Shown here: piece by piece, positions 44,719-53,582 of the stretch
How positions within the stretch are numbered: position 1 is the stretch's first letter
Layout of the letters: the number at the start of each line of letters is the position of its first letter
Assembly (NCBI GenBank): GCA_009917545.1
Contig: QZDW01000018.1
Location: forward strand, 1-64,000
Source of the DNA: a bacterium 1XD42-76
GTDB taxonomy: Bacteria > Bacillota > Clostridia > Lachnospirales > Lachnospiraceae
Direction: 5' to 3'
DNA length: 64,000 bases
Notes under the pieces: generated by a model
What the model was told of the DNA's origin: nothing
The model's database searches: none
Seen by the model: only the letters and a program-made list of their open reading frames with translations
Position numbers and translations under genes: made by a program

Positions 44719-45730
44719 GCATGAGAATAAGACGGCTGTGGCGACGACGGCCAGTCAGGGCCAGGAGCCTCCCATGATTTCCGTCGAGCATGTAAAGACG
44801 TATTTTGATGTGACAAAAGGACTTTTCTCACCAAAGCAGATCGTCAAAGCTGTGGACGACGTGAGCTTTATCATCGGGGAAAAGGAAACATACGGCCTCG
44901 TAGGGGAATCAGGCTGCGGCAAATCGACACTCGGCCGCACAATGGTGCAGATCCATCCTGTGACGGGAGGACGCATCCTTTATCGGGGGAAGGACGTCGA
45001 TAAGCTCAGGGGAGCGGAGAGAAAGAAGTTCACGAGAGAAGTACAGATGATTTTCCAGGATCCTTACGCCTCCTTAAATCCCCGTATGACGGTCGGCGAG
45101 ATCATCAAAGAGCCGATGGAAATCCATAAAATGTACGATTCAGCGAAGGAACGCGAGGAGCGGGCGGCAGAGCTTCTCAAAATGGTCGGTTTAAAGCCCG
45201 ATCATATCCGCCGCTATCCCCATGAATTCTCCGGCGGACAGCGTCAGAGGATCTCGATTGCCAGGACATTGTCTTTAAATCCCTGCTTTATCGTCTGCGA
45301 TGAGCCGATCTCAGCGCTCGACGTTTCCATTCAGGCACAGATCATCAATCTGTTAAAGGAGATTCAGGACGAGCTGGGGATCTCCTACCTGTTCGTGGCG
45401 CACGATTTGAGTATGGTGGAATACATTTCCGACCGCATCGGCGTCATGTATCTGGGCCATCTGGTGGAGGAAGGGACGGCCGACGAGGTTTATGGGAGCC
45501 CGCTCCATCCGTATACGAAAGCGCTGCTGTCAGCGATCCCGGTGCCTGACCCGGATGCGGCAGAGAAGCGCAAACGCATCCACCTCGCGGGCGAGCTGCC
45601 GACGCCGATCAATCCGCCGCCCGGCTGCCCATTTAAGGGGCGTTGTCCGATTGCCACCGAGGAATGCGGGAAGGCGCGCCCGGAACTGAAAGACTATAAT
45701 GGGCATAAGGCGGCCTGCATCCATATATAA
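44711..45730 (+). CDS. ABC transporter ATP-binding protein, DppF/OppF type
   Basis: This 339-residue second ATPase completes a peptide importer. Walker A is GESGCGKST, signature FSGGQRQRI, Walker B IVCDEPISALD, with the C-terminal GCPFKGRCPIATEEC extension. An N-terminal extra ~25 residues (TAVATTASQGQEPP) is unstructured. AAGGGGG lies before the ATG. The operon ends here, and 18 bases later the second MITE-like palindrome follows, which could also act as its terminator. Confidence 0.95.
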   Translation: MAEHENKTAVATTASQGQEPPMISVEHVKTYFDVTKGLFSPKQIVKAVDDVSFIIGEKETYGLVGESGCGKSTLGRTMVQIHPVTGGRILYRGKDVDKLRGAERKKFTREVQMIFQDPYASLNPRMTVGEIIKEPMEIHKMYDSAKEREERAAELLKMVGLKPDHIRRYPHEFSGGQRQRISIARTLSLNPCFIVCDEPISALDVSIQAQIINLLKEIQDELGISYLFVAHDLSMVEYISDRIGVMYLGHLVEEGTADEVYGSPLHPYTKALLSAIPVPDPDAAEKRKRIHLAGELPTPINPPPGCPFKGRCPIATEECGKARPELKDYNGHKAACIHI

Positions 45731-45748
45731 AACGTTCCTGTATAAAAT

Positions 45749-45850
45749 AAGGGGCTGTTGTAAAATAATTGCTGTATACGAAATATGGTTTTGAAGCTCA
45801 GAGGCTTCAGCCATATCGGATACATCAACTGTATTTTGCAACAGCCCTTT
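45749..45850. repeat. MITE-like palindromic element, copy 2
   Basis: This is a ~100-bp relative of copy 1 in the opposite orientation, with GGGGCTGTTGTAAAATA at the left and TATTTTGCAACAGCCC at the right. TTTT follows, so it may also serve as a terminator for the transporter operon. Confidence 0.75.
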
Positions 45851-45883
45851 TGACATTGTATGGGATTCTGCCTGGAATATAGT

Positions 45884-46630
45884 TTAGGTTCTGGCGGCGC
45901 CGTCCACAGACAGGATTTCTCCACTTACATAAGAAGCCATATCACTTGCCAGGAAGAGGAACGCATTGGCGACGTCCTCCGGCGTACCGACTCTTCCCAG
46001 AGGAATCGTGGCAATGAGCGGCTGGATTACAGCATCCGGAAGCGCACGCACCATATCTGTCTCTGTGACTCCGGGAGCAACGGCGTTGACACGGATATGA
46101 TCCTTGCCAAGCTCTCTGGCAAGGGATTTCGTGATGCCGTTGACGGCAAATTTGCTGGCGGGGTAGCCGACACCGGAGGGCTGGCCGTAGAGGGAGACCA
46201 TTGAGCTGGTATTGATGATTACGCCGCCGCCCTGTTCCTTCATGATCGAGGCCGCTGCCTGTGAGGCGTAGAGGACGGAGAGGACATTTAAATCCATGAT
46301 CTTCTCGAAATCCTCCGGCTTGTAGTCATAAAGCTTGTCGCTCTGGGAGATGCCGGCATTATTAACCAGGATGTCGAGAGCGCCATAGTTTGACTGGATG
46401 GAGGCAAAGGCGTCTTTTAATTCCGAAGGGCTGTTCAGGTTCGGGCACATCCCCTCCGGCTTCCAGGCAGGATTCTTCTCCTTCAGGTAAGCGAGGGCCT
46501 TGTCCACTGTTTCCCTGCGCGAACCGAAAAGAATGACTCTGGCTCCGTGCTCGAGATACTTTTCGACGATGGCAAGCCCGATTCCACGTGTTCCACCTGT
46601 GACGACAGCGACCTTGTTCTGTAACATCAT
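45884..46630 (-). CDS. short-chain dehydrogenase, FabG-like
   Basis: This NAD(P)H-dependent reductase has 248 residues. The cofactor loop is TGGTRGIG, NNAGIS is the conserved structural motif, and the catalytic residues are Ser (INTSSM), Tyr and Lys (YPASKFAV). It resembles 3-oxoacyl-ACP reductase (FabG), but SDR substrates cannot be told from sequence alone. The open frame reaches 46708, yet AGGAGG is nine bases before the ATG at 46630. It points towards the transporter operon and away from the amidase. Confidence 0.9.
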   Translation of the reverse strand: MMLQNKVAVVTGGTRGIGLAIVEKYLEHGARVILFGSRRETVDKALAYLKEKNPAWKPEGMCPNLNSPSELKDAFASIQSNYGALDILVNNAGISQSDKLYDYKPEDFEKIMDLNVLSVLYASQAAASIMKEQGGGVIINTSSMVSLYGQPSGVGYPASKFAVNGITKSLARELGKDHIRVNAVAPGVTETDMVRALPDAVIQPLIATIPLGRVGTPEDVANAFLFLASDMASYVSGEILSVDGAART

Positions 46631-47092
46631 GTGCTTGTTCCTCCTTTTGTTCCTGGCGTTTTTATCAGTATTGTTTTTAAAAAAATACGCCTTATAGTGT
46701 ATGGACATCTTGTGCGGTAATACCTGTCTGACATTTGATTATTTACATATTTTCTATAATTATAAGCGATAATAAAATAATTTGCAATGATTAATAAAAA
46801 AGGATATACAGCTCATTTATCTTTGTGTTCTTTTTTTGATTATTTTTAGCGATAGGGCTATAATATTGTATACCAGTTGTTTCGATTGCCATACATAGGA
46901 TATCAGCTTGAAATTTACTGTTTCGCAGTATTCGATATTACTTATGATCCATGATTCTCAGAGCGCAGGGAGCAGGAAGTGGTTCCCCATAGGAAGATAA
47001 AGGAAACAGATCACGACTAAATTTCGGGTGGTAACATTTCTGCCGTTTCTGTCATAAGATAGAATACAGGATTCGATAAAGGAGAATGTGAT
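46631..47092. other. intergenic stretch between divergent SDR and amidase genes
   Basis: About 460 bases with no convincing gene. The left half is AT-rich with TATAAT-like words (for example near 46756). A TAGAAT lies near 47063 ahead of the amidase. I see no clear repeat, hairpin or RNA gene. Confidence 0.5.
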
Positions 47093-47881
47093 TTGGCGGA
47101 GATCAGGAAAGTAATTATAGATGCAGGTCACGGCGGCGATGAGCCGGGAGCCGTATATCAGGACAGGAAGGAGAAGGACGACACGCTGCGCCTGGCGTTT
47201 GATCTGGGGAGTGCGCTGGAACGCCGGGGGATTGCGGTAGAATATACGAGAGTGAGCGATGTGTATGATTCCCCCTATGAGAAGGCGTCGATCGGCAACC
47301 GTTCGGATGCGGATTTTTTTATTTCTATTCACAGAAATGCCATGCCCGTTCCAGGAAGCGCATCAGGGGTTGAAAGCCTGGTTTACTCCAATACAGGCGT
47401 GCCGGCGCTTTTAGGGCGCAATATTGATGAGGCGCTGGCTTCCGTTGGCTGGAGGGACCTGGGAGTAAAAGAGCGGCCGGGGTTAGTGGTGCTCCGCAAA
47501 ACGAAGATGCCGGCTGTGCTGATTGAGGCCGGCTTTATTGATAATGAAAAAGATAACGCTTTTTTCGACGCCAGACTGGCGGAGACCGCGGATGCGATTG
47601 CAGATGGGATCCTTAAGACATATGACGAGCTCGAAAATGGGCAGAACGCTTCGGGAGAACAGCCCGGATTCTATATGGTACAGACAGGCATTTTCAGGGA
47701 CCGGGAGGCAGCGGACGAGATGTTAAATAATTTACAGACCGCGGGCTATCCCGGATTTCTTGTAGCGAAAAATGGCCTGTACTATGTCCGCGCAGGGGCG
47801 TTTAAACGTCTGGAATATGCAGCCCGAATGGAACAGGAGCTGAGAAACCGCGGTTATAATACAGTGATTGTGAGGACGTAG
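47093..47881 (+). CDS. N-acetylmuramoyl-L-alanine amidase with SPOR-like C-terminus
   Basis: This 262-residue peptidoglycan amidase (Amidase_3) has zinc ligands in IDAGHGGDEPGA, the Glu in the SIHRNAM region, and PAVLIEAGFIDNEKDN. The C-terminal ~70 residues (FYMVQTGIFRDREAADEMLNNLQ..GYPGFLV) form a SPOR-like repeat that binds denuded glycan. No signal peptide is visible, as in several cytoplasm-made, mother-cell or phage-type hydrolases. It starts with TTG behind GGAGAA. Role in division or sporulation is possible. Confidence 0.9.
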   Translation: MAEIRKVIIDAGHGGDEPGAVYQDRKEKDDTLRLAFDLGSALERRGIAVEYTRVSDVYDSPYEKASIGNRSDADFFISIHRNAMPVPGSASGVESLVYSNTGVPALLGRNIDEALASVGWRDLGVKERPGLVVLRKTKMPAVLIEAGFIDNEKDNAFFDARLAETADAIADGILKTYDELENGQNASGEQPGFYMVQTGIFRDREAADEMLNNLQTAGYPGFLVAKNGLYYVRAGAFKRLEYAARMEQELRNRGYNTVIVRT

Positions 47882-47955
47882 CAGTCTGTAACAGAGTGTG
47901 GAAGAGACAGGAAATTGGAACAGGTAAGGACAGATCGAAACAAATGAGAGCGGAA

Positions 47956-47993
47956 ACTGCCGCGCCATGCGATACATCGTTTGGCGCGGCAGT
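47956..47993. terminator. inverted repeat between convergent genes
   Basis: A 12-bp stem ACTGCCGCGCCA / TGGCGCGGCAGT with a 14-base loop separates the amidase and the MATE exporter, which converge. It may serve both strands. Confidence 0.55.
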
Positions 47994-48020
47994 GATTATT
48001 GGCGGATTTACCGGCCCCCA

Positions 48021-49352
48021 TCAATATTGGTAGCGGCTCCGATATTTTACAAATATCAATATGGACAGTACCAGAGCCATCAGCTCCGCTGCCGGTGTTG
48101 CCAGCCAGATTCCGTTTACCCCCAGGACTGCGGGAAGAACGAGCATGGTAATCAGCATGAACACAAAGGAACGTGAAAAGGCGAGGACTGCAGATACCAT
48201 ACCGTTGGAGAGAGCGGTAAACATCCCACTGGCAAAGATATTGAAACCAATGAAGAACAGCGCCAGAGTACAGATCCGGTTTCCGGTTACTGCCAGCCCA
48301 TAGACAGGATGATCCGGTCGGGCAAACAGGGACACCAGCGGCTTGGTTGCGGCAAAGGAAGCCGCCACGGTCGCCAGGGAGATGACAGCAATCACCTTCA
48401 GGCTGACCGAGATGAGCTTTTTTAACTTATCGTGATTGTTCTCCCCGTAGTAATAGCTGATCATAGGTGCCACTCCATAGGAATACCCCGTATAGAGGGA
48501 GCTTGCAAACATAAGGACATACATAATGATTGTCACCGCAGCAATGCCGTCCTCACCGACATAATGCAGCATGGTCCAGTTGAACATCATGGTGATAATG
48601 CCAGTAACCAGAGCCGTAGCCATCTCCGAGCATCCATTGGCGGCAGCATTTACCAGCACCTTAAGGCGGAACGCGGGCTTTGTAAAATGAAGCAGATTAT
48701 CCCTGCGGCTAAACACAAACAGGCCGGCAACAGCGGTCACAGAATAGCCCAGACCGGTGGCGACCGCTGCTCCGCCGATTCCCAGATTCAGGATGGCGAT
48801 AAAAACGTAGTCCAGCACCATATTCAGCACACCGCCTGTCACGGAACAGACGAGGGAAAGTGTCGCTTTCCCGGACGCGATCAGGTACAGGGTAAAATTG
48901 TTCATCAAAAGAATCGGGATGGTAAACAGCAGATACCGGCTGAGATACGCAGTGCAGTAGCCTGCTACCTCTGCAGACAGCCCCATATTTCCGAAAATGT
49001 GACCCATAACGGAATATCCGAATATGCACATAGCCAGCCCGCCGATTCCAAGAACGAGAATCAGAAAGGTGAAATCCTCTTTGGCTTCTTTTGTTTTATG
49101 TTCCCCCATTTTTTTCATAATGACTGCGCTGCCGCCGGTAGCCAGCATGGTAGAGACAGCTGTCACCAGCTGGATAACAGGAGCAGTCAGATTGATTGCC
49201 GACAGTGCATTTGTGCCGATCAGATTGGACACAAACAACCCGTCCACCATTGTGTAAAAGGTCATAAACACCGACATTGCAATGGTCGGGATGGCAAATT
49301 TCAGGATGTTTCCCAGAGTAACCGGCTTTTCGTAAGCATTTTGATGATTCAT
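48021..49352 (-). CDS. MATE-family multidrug/sodium antiporter
   Basis: This membrane exporter has about 12 hydrophobic helices in 443 residues. The N-terminal MATE half starts with GNILKFAIPTIAMSVFMTFYTMVDGLFVSNLIG and the second half begins near LKVLVNAAANGCSEMATALVTG. GGAGG sits just before ATG 49352, so the 31 extra upstream codons are not used. It is divergent from a MerR-family gene, which probably controls it in response to a drug. Confidence 0.92.
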   Translation of the reverse strand: MNHQNAYEKPVTLGNILKFAIPTIAMSVFMTFYTMVDGLFVSNLIGTNALSAINLTAPVIQLVTAVSTMLATGGSAVIMKKMGEHKTKEAKEDFTFLILVLGIGGLAMCIFGYSVMGHIFGNMGLSAEVAGYCTAYLSRYLLFTIPILLMNNFTLYLIASGKATLSLVCSVTGGVLNMVLDYVFIAILNLGIGGAAVATGLGYSVTAVAGLFVFSRRDNLLHFTKPAFRLKVLVNAAANGCSEMATALVTGIITMMFNWTMLHYVGEDGIAAVTIIMYVLMFASSLYTGYSYGVAPMISYYYGENNHDKLKKLISVSLKVIAVISLATVAASFAATKPLVSLFARPDHPVYGLAVTGNRICTLALFFIGFNIFASGMFTALSNGMVSAVLAFSRSFVFMLITMLVLPAVLGVNGIWLATPAAELMALVLSILIFVKYRSRYQY

Positions 49353-49445
49353 TATTTCCTCCATTCTGTGTGCATTTTTCAGCACAAGCGGGCATATGGG
49401 AAATCGTTTTTCCTGCATATTCCCCTGATCTTCTTGTGATTTCAC

Positions 49446-49494
49446 TTGCTGTTTTCCTGTATATGCCCTATAATAATCAGTACAGTAACTGTAC
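49446..49494 (+). promoter_or_regulatory. promoter and palindrome in MATE/MerR intergenic region
   Basis: TTGCTG and TATAAT are 17 bases apart (49446-49451, 49469-49474). A palindrome GTACAGT-A-ACTGTAC occupies 49480-49494, ahead of the MerR-family ATG at 49516. MerR sites normally lie between a -35 and -10 with a longer spacer, so this may be a different operator. Confidence 0.55.
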
Positions 49495-49515
49495 GGTCAA
49501 GAGGTAATTTGAAAA

Positions 49516-50349
49516 ATGGAGAAAAAAAGAAAACTTCTCACCATCGGGCAGTTCGCAGCCATGCATGGGATCAATAAGAAAACGCTGATGTGGTATGATG
49601 AAATCGGTCTGTTTCATCCCGCTGCCATCCACCCCGAAAATGGATACCGATATTACAGCTATCACCAGAGTGCCATTTTGGAGACGATTCTTTTGCTGCG
49701 GGAGCTGGATGTGCCGATTGATGAAATACGGGCGTTTATGGAAAATCGTTCCGCCGCCAGTATGGAACGGCTCCTGCGGGAAAAAATGGAAGATTTGGAC
49801 CATGAAATGGAACATCTCAAAGCGGTTCGGAAAACACTGGCGTACCATTGCCAGAATATGCGGATACTCCAGACAATGGATCTGTCAGAAATCAGCGTGG
49901 TCGTGAAAACAGAGCGGTGCCTTGTGACCGTAGACATCAAGCCGGACATTTCTTTTGATAAACTGGTGGAACTGATTACGGCTGAAACGAGAAAATATCA
50001 GCTCCGCCGTCTGCACGATGCGTCCTATGGGACAATGATTGCGGTAGAGAGCTTATATCATGGCTGTTTTGAGGATTACTCAAACATGTTTATTGAAATC
50101 CCGTTTCCGATCAAGAAAGAAGGCCTCCATATACAGCCAGCCGGAAAGTATGTGCGGGCTTTTTACAGGGAAGAGGGGGAAAACGCGGTGCAGTGCTACC
50201 ATAAACTATTTGACTATGTGAGGGAACACAGGCTTACCCTGTTCGGATTTTCTTATGAAACCATCATTAACGAGAATGTAATCGACAAAAGGGAGGATGC
50301 CCTTGTACAGGTGGAGATACCTGTGAAAACGGAATCCGGATGGGATTAA
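49516..50349 (+). CDS. MerR-family regulator with effector-binding domain
   Basis: This 277-residue activator has an N-terminal winged HTH (LTIGQFAAMHGINKKTLMWYDEIGLFHPA), a coiled-coil dimer helix (MEDLDHEMEHLKAVRK) and a C-terminal GyrI-like ligand-binding domain, as in BmrR/BltR, which sense hydrophobic drugs. It probably controls the divergent MATE gene. AAGAGG precedes the ATG. Between its stop and the hydrolase (50350-50550) is an ATG at 50422 with GGAGA upstream that reads MAVNKMGA and stops, possibly a remnant of a lost gene. Confidence 0.9.
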   Translation: MEKKRKLLTIGQFAAMHGINKKTLMWYDEIGLFHPAAIHPENGYRYYSYHQSAILETILLLRELDVPIDEIRAFMENRSAASMERLLREKMEDLDHEMEHLKAVRKTLAYHCQNMRILQTMDLSEISVVVKTERCLVTVDIKPDISFDKLVELITAETRKYQLRRLHDASYGTMIAVESLYHGCFEDYSNMFIEIPFPIKKEGLHIQPAGKYVRAFYREEGENAVQCYHKLFDYVREHRLTLFGFSYETIINENVIDKREDALVQVEIPVKTESGWD

Positions 50350-50550
50350 ACGTTCGATTGCCTGGCAACGGCGGTCTGTGATATCATACTTATAACTTCA
50401 GAGAAAAGGAGATGACTTGTTATGGCAGTTAATAAGATGGGGGCATAGCAAAGGCTGTGCCTGAAAAAATAATATGGCCTTTGCTAATCCTAAAGAAATC
50501 CTGATGAGATACACATCAGGCGATTGCAAAACAATAGACGGGAGAATGAT

Positions 50551-51306
50551 ATGCCATATTATGAATACAATTCTAAGAAAATTTATTATAGTGAAACAGG
50601 AACCGGATTTCCAACTATACTTCTTCATGGAAATACTGCTTCCTCCAAAATGTTTACCAATATAATTCCTCTGTTTTCTTCAAATTTTCATGTTGTTCTG
50701 CTGGATTTTGCTGGAAATGGATCTTCTGAGAGACTTGACTGCTTTCCAACCGATTTATGGTATGAGGAAGCCTTACAGGTGATCAGGCTAATTGAAATCA
50801 AAAATTATAAAAAAGTAAATTTAATAGGTACAAGCGGCGGTGCTTTAGTTGCAATTAATGTCGCTCTTGAACGTCCTGATTTGATAAACAAAATAGTTGC
50901 AGATAGTTTTGAGGGGGAATTTGCTCTTGATCGTTTTGCCTCTAATATCCAGAATGACCGGGAAGTTTCCAAAACGATTCCAGAGGTAAAAGAATTTTAT
51001 CAATATAATCATGGACCTGACTGGGAAAATGTTATTGATCATGATACTGCTGCAATAAAACAACACTATACTACGATTAAAAAATTTTTTCATCATGCCT
51101 TAACAGACTTAAAATGCGATTTGCTTTTTACAGGAAGTCAAGAAGATATATTTATGCCTGGAAAATTCTTTGAGCATACGTATAATATGCTTATTGAAAA
51201 AATAGGGCACGGTAAAAAATATATATTCAAATCAGGGAGCCATCCGGCAATGATTTCCAATGCAGCTGCTTTTGCAAAACTTGTAACAGAGTTTCTCAAT
51301 GAATAA
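50551..51306 (+). CDS. alpha/beta-fold hydrolase
   Basis: This 251-residue hydrolase has LHGNTASSKMF (oxyanion region), nucleophile motif GTSGGAL (G-x-S-x-G), an acid near FTGSQED and His in SGSHPAM. The substrate is unknown. The ORF reaches back to 50524, but GGGAG lies 8 bases before ATG 50551. It is AT-rich compared with the MATE/MerR pair, so this marks the start of the right-hand accessory block. Confidence 0.85.
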   Translation: MPYYEYNSKKIYYSETGTGFPTILLHGNTASSKMFTNIIPLFSSNFHVVLLDFAGNGSSERLDCFPTDLWYEEALQVIRLIEIKNYKKVNLIGTSGGALVAINVALERPDLINKIVADSFEGEFALDRFASNIQNDREVSKTIPEVKEFYQYNHGPDWENVIDHDTAAIKQHYTTIKKFFHHALTDLKCDLLFTGSQEDIFMPGKFFEHTYNMLIEKIGHGKKYIFKSGSHPAMISNAAAFAKLVTEFLNE

Positions 51307-51385
51307 AAATAGTGAGCTGTCCGAAAAACAAATACATTGTTGTAGCGGATGCTGAATCATGCACAATAAAAAAATTCAATAATCG

Positions 51386-51441
51386 AATGGCGGTTTTGAC
51401 AGGGGGCATATCATCATCACCAAAGCCGCCGTTTTCTTTTT
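51386..51441 (+). terminator. intrinsic terminator after hydrolase
   Basis: AATGGCGGTTTTG pairs with CAAAGCCGCCGTT across ~22 bases, then TTCTTTTT. Confidence 0.6.
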
Positions 51442-51516
51442 GAAAAATGAGAATATGAAATTATCCAGTCCAAAAACAATAATGTAATTGTATTGGCTAT
51501 TTTTGTACACAAAGCG

Positions 51517-51560
51517 GGGGTATCGTAAAATTATCCAGCCAGATAATTTTGCGGTACCCC
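51517..51560. repeat. 19-bp near-perfect inverted repeat after agrD
   Basis: GGGGTATCGTAAAATTATC pairs with GATAATTTTGCGGTACCCC (two G-U positions) with a six-base CAGCCA loop. It is 39 bases past the agrD stop on the minus strand, so it may end that transcript, though no T-run follows. Confidence 0.6.
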
Positions 51561-51598
51561 TATGTTTGATTACTAAGATAGAGCTACAAAAATTGTCA

Positions 51599-51715
51599 TC
51601 ATTTTAACTGATAGGGTATCTTAGGCTGATATGCCGGCCCAAGGGATGCGAAACCGGCCCCTGCACCGGCAATAATACGGATCGCCTTGGCTAAATAATC
51701 AAGTAATCTCAACAT
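51599..51715 (-). CDS. agrD: AgrD-like cyclic (lactone) autoinducer precursor
   Basis: This is a 38-residue peptide overlapping the agrB stop by 17 bases. It has an amphipathic N-terminal leader (MLRLLDYLAKAIRII), a small-residue stretch (AGAGAG) and then FASLGPAYQPKIPYQLK. YQPK followed by Pro is the conserved charged recognition tail of clostridial AgrD peptides. Ser24 would be the ring-forming residue, giving a lactone rather than the thiolactone of Staphylococcus aureus; no Cys is present. AgrB should cut after the ring and cyclise it. AGGAGGAG lies before the ATG. Confidence 0.8.
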   Translation of the reverse strand: MLRLLDYLAKAIRIIAGAGAGFASLGPAYQPKIPYQLK

Positions 51716-52283
51716 ATTTTCTCCTCCTCTTTGGTTTTATAAGCATCACCATTCCGGTTAAAATTATAATCGCCTCCAGGGCTGCTACGTACCGCAGTAG
51801 CCCGAAGCAATAGAATGATACCATCATGATAATTGCCAATATTAAACTTACATGGGTATACTTTTTGTTATTTTGCCTCTTTTTATCTGATAAGGGTTGA
51901 TTCGGATGGATGATTGGAGCTCGGATCCAGATATACGTAATGACTACTGTCCCTGCCAGAATGTTTATGTACAGAGGCAAGTCTAACATCAGATTACCGA
52001 GCCGTAAATATGTAATATAGATCAGATTGGTAATTACAAAACATCCAATATGGGTATCTGCGTGATATCCTCCGGTAAATAAGCGTATAGTGAAAAAGAA
52101 TATAATAAAAATAAACCCAACTGATATCTCATCCATGATAAACGATAACCCGAGAATACTAAGGGCAGAGAGCAATGTTGTAAACAGAAGCTCGAATCCA
52201 TAGATATAGATATCGCTTTCTTCTTTTCTGATAATCTCATACCGGCATAAAAGCATGCAGCATGTCCGGCTCATCCATTCCAT
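51699..52283 (-). CDS. agrB: AgrB-like autoinducer-processing membrane endopeptidase
   Basis: This 194-residue polytopic membrane protein has the AgrB family signature GGYHADTHIGC, holding catalytic His and Cys in the first loop, with several hydrophobic helices after. It processes AgrD into the cyclic signal and helps its export. GGAGG precedes ATG 52283; the 30 upstream in-frame codons are not used. It overlaps agrD and is ~90 bases from agrC. The intergenic part holds three ATTTGTGG(T/C)CA words. Confidence 0.9.
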   Translation of the reverse strand: MEWMSRTCCMLLCRYEIIRKEESDIYIYGFELLFTTLLSALSILGLSFIMDEISVGFIFIIFFFTIRLFTGGYHADTHIGCFVITNLIYITYLRLGNLMLDLPLYINILAGTVVITYIWIRAPIIHPNQPLSDKKRQNNKKYTHVSLILAIIMMVSFYCFGLLRYVAALEAIIILTGMVMLIKPKRRRKYVEIT

Positions 52284-52298
52284 GACGATTCCTCCAAT

Positions 52299-52353
52299 AT
52301 TTGTGGTCAATATATCATAATTTGTGGCCAAACTTGTCATGCTGACCACGAAT
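52299..52353. promoter_or_regulatory. three ATTTGTGG(T/C)CA elements in front of agrB
   Basis: Copies at 52299 and 52320 are in direct orientation with a 21-base period; one at 52343 (TGACCACGAAT) is inverted. A 21-22 base period of direct repeats is what LytTR-type regulators such as AgrA bind. They lie 16 to 70 bases from the agrB ATG. Confidence 0.4.
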
Positions 52354-52373
52354 GCCTGTTTTTTGACTATCAA

Positions 52374-53537
52374 TCAGCCTTCCCCCGCGGCCTTGGAATT
52401 AAAAAAGGTAATTTCCGCGACGAAGTGATCTATATCATATCGAAAAGTGAACAATCCGTCATATCTGGCTACCGCATCTTGTACGCTTTTGATGCCAATT
52501 CCATGATGTGTTGCTGACGATTTTGTGGTAACGAGTTTTCCATCCTTCATTTTTGGCGTGTCTGAGACGGAATTTACGATCTGCACCAATATCATGTCGC
52601 CAAACTGACGAATAGAGATGTCAATCTTTTTCTGACCGGATGTTTTCCGCTTTATCGCTTCCAAAGCGTTATCCAGTAGGTTGCTAAAAATAGTGCAGAG
52701 GTCATGACTGCTTTTTCCTACAAAAAGTACATAATCAGAGTCAATTTCCATCCGGGCATTTTCACAGACAGCCTTCTTCTGATATGCATTTAAGATGTAA
52801 TCCACGATCTCGTTACCGGTCCAGGCAGTCAACTCATGACTACTGACGGGTTCAATGAGCTGTTTAATATAATTTAGTGCCTCATCGTGATTATGGTTGT
52901 TTATGATCTCATATAAAACGGATAAATGGCCGTTAATATCATGTATCAATTTCTTTTGCTCCTGATCCAGACGAATGGAATTTTTGATTTTTTCTGATAA
53001 AAAAGCATTTTTTATTTCCACAGTCTGCTGTTCCCATATCTGATTTTTATATGCCATATAATAACTGAAGAGAAAGAAGGTAGAAAATAAAAAGCCCGCA
53101 AAGAAGAACCAGGTTGCCAATAAGCTTTGGTTTGTGCCGTCGAGAGTCTGGCTTCCCAAAAACCAGATTATCAGAATTCCTGTTACTGAAAAAAATATAC
53201 TGATTTTAATGGAACCAAACGATCTGTGGATGAATTTTCGCAAAAAATAAGATACTGAAATCAAACAGGTCTTACTTAAAATCAGGAGAACACATCGTTC
53301 AGATGAGAAGCTTTCTACCAGTTCAGATGGCAGGGACGATTGCCCTTTAAGGACTCCCAACAGAGCCATAGTCAAAAAATCAAACAAGTGCATTAATACA
53401 GAATAAAATATTGTTGCTGAAATGACTTCGATTAGTGGTACGTGCTCTAAAAGGAAGCTGCTGAGGGCAATACAAATAAAACCAAACGCAGTAAGCCAAA
53501 CAGAATATATATAGCAAACGACATAAATATTTTCTAT
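52374..53537 (-). pseudogene. agrC: AgrC-like sensor histidine kinase, 5' end lost
   Basis: This is a membrane histidine kinase of the GHKL (HATPase_c_5) type. Membrane helices fill the N-terminal half, then a dimerisation/His region LIHDINGHLSV, N-box SNLLDNALEAI, and G-box GIGIKSVQDA. It would sense the AgrD signal. The first ATG (53393) is internal: the frame is open and protein-like for 48 more codons up to a TAA at 53540-53538 with no start codon, and then comes the decayed IS630-family element. So the gene has probably been truncated by that insertion. No AgrA response regulator is in the window. Confidence 0.8.
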
Positions 53538-53582
53538 TTACTTTCCAAATATTCCTTAGTAAAATAATACTGAGGTGATAGT

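Noticed and set aside
48432-49439. 335-codon plus-strand ORF across the MATE exporter
   Set aside because: The composition (His, Gln, Asp rich) is the antisense of hydrophobic helices; the MATE gene is clear.
51592-51720. Considering the region after the agr genes as empty
   Set aside because: A 38-codon frame with AGGAGG and the YQPK tail is a convincing AgrD, so it was annotated instead.
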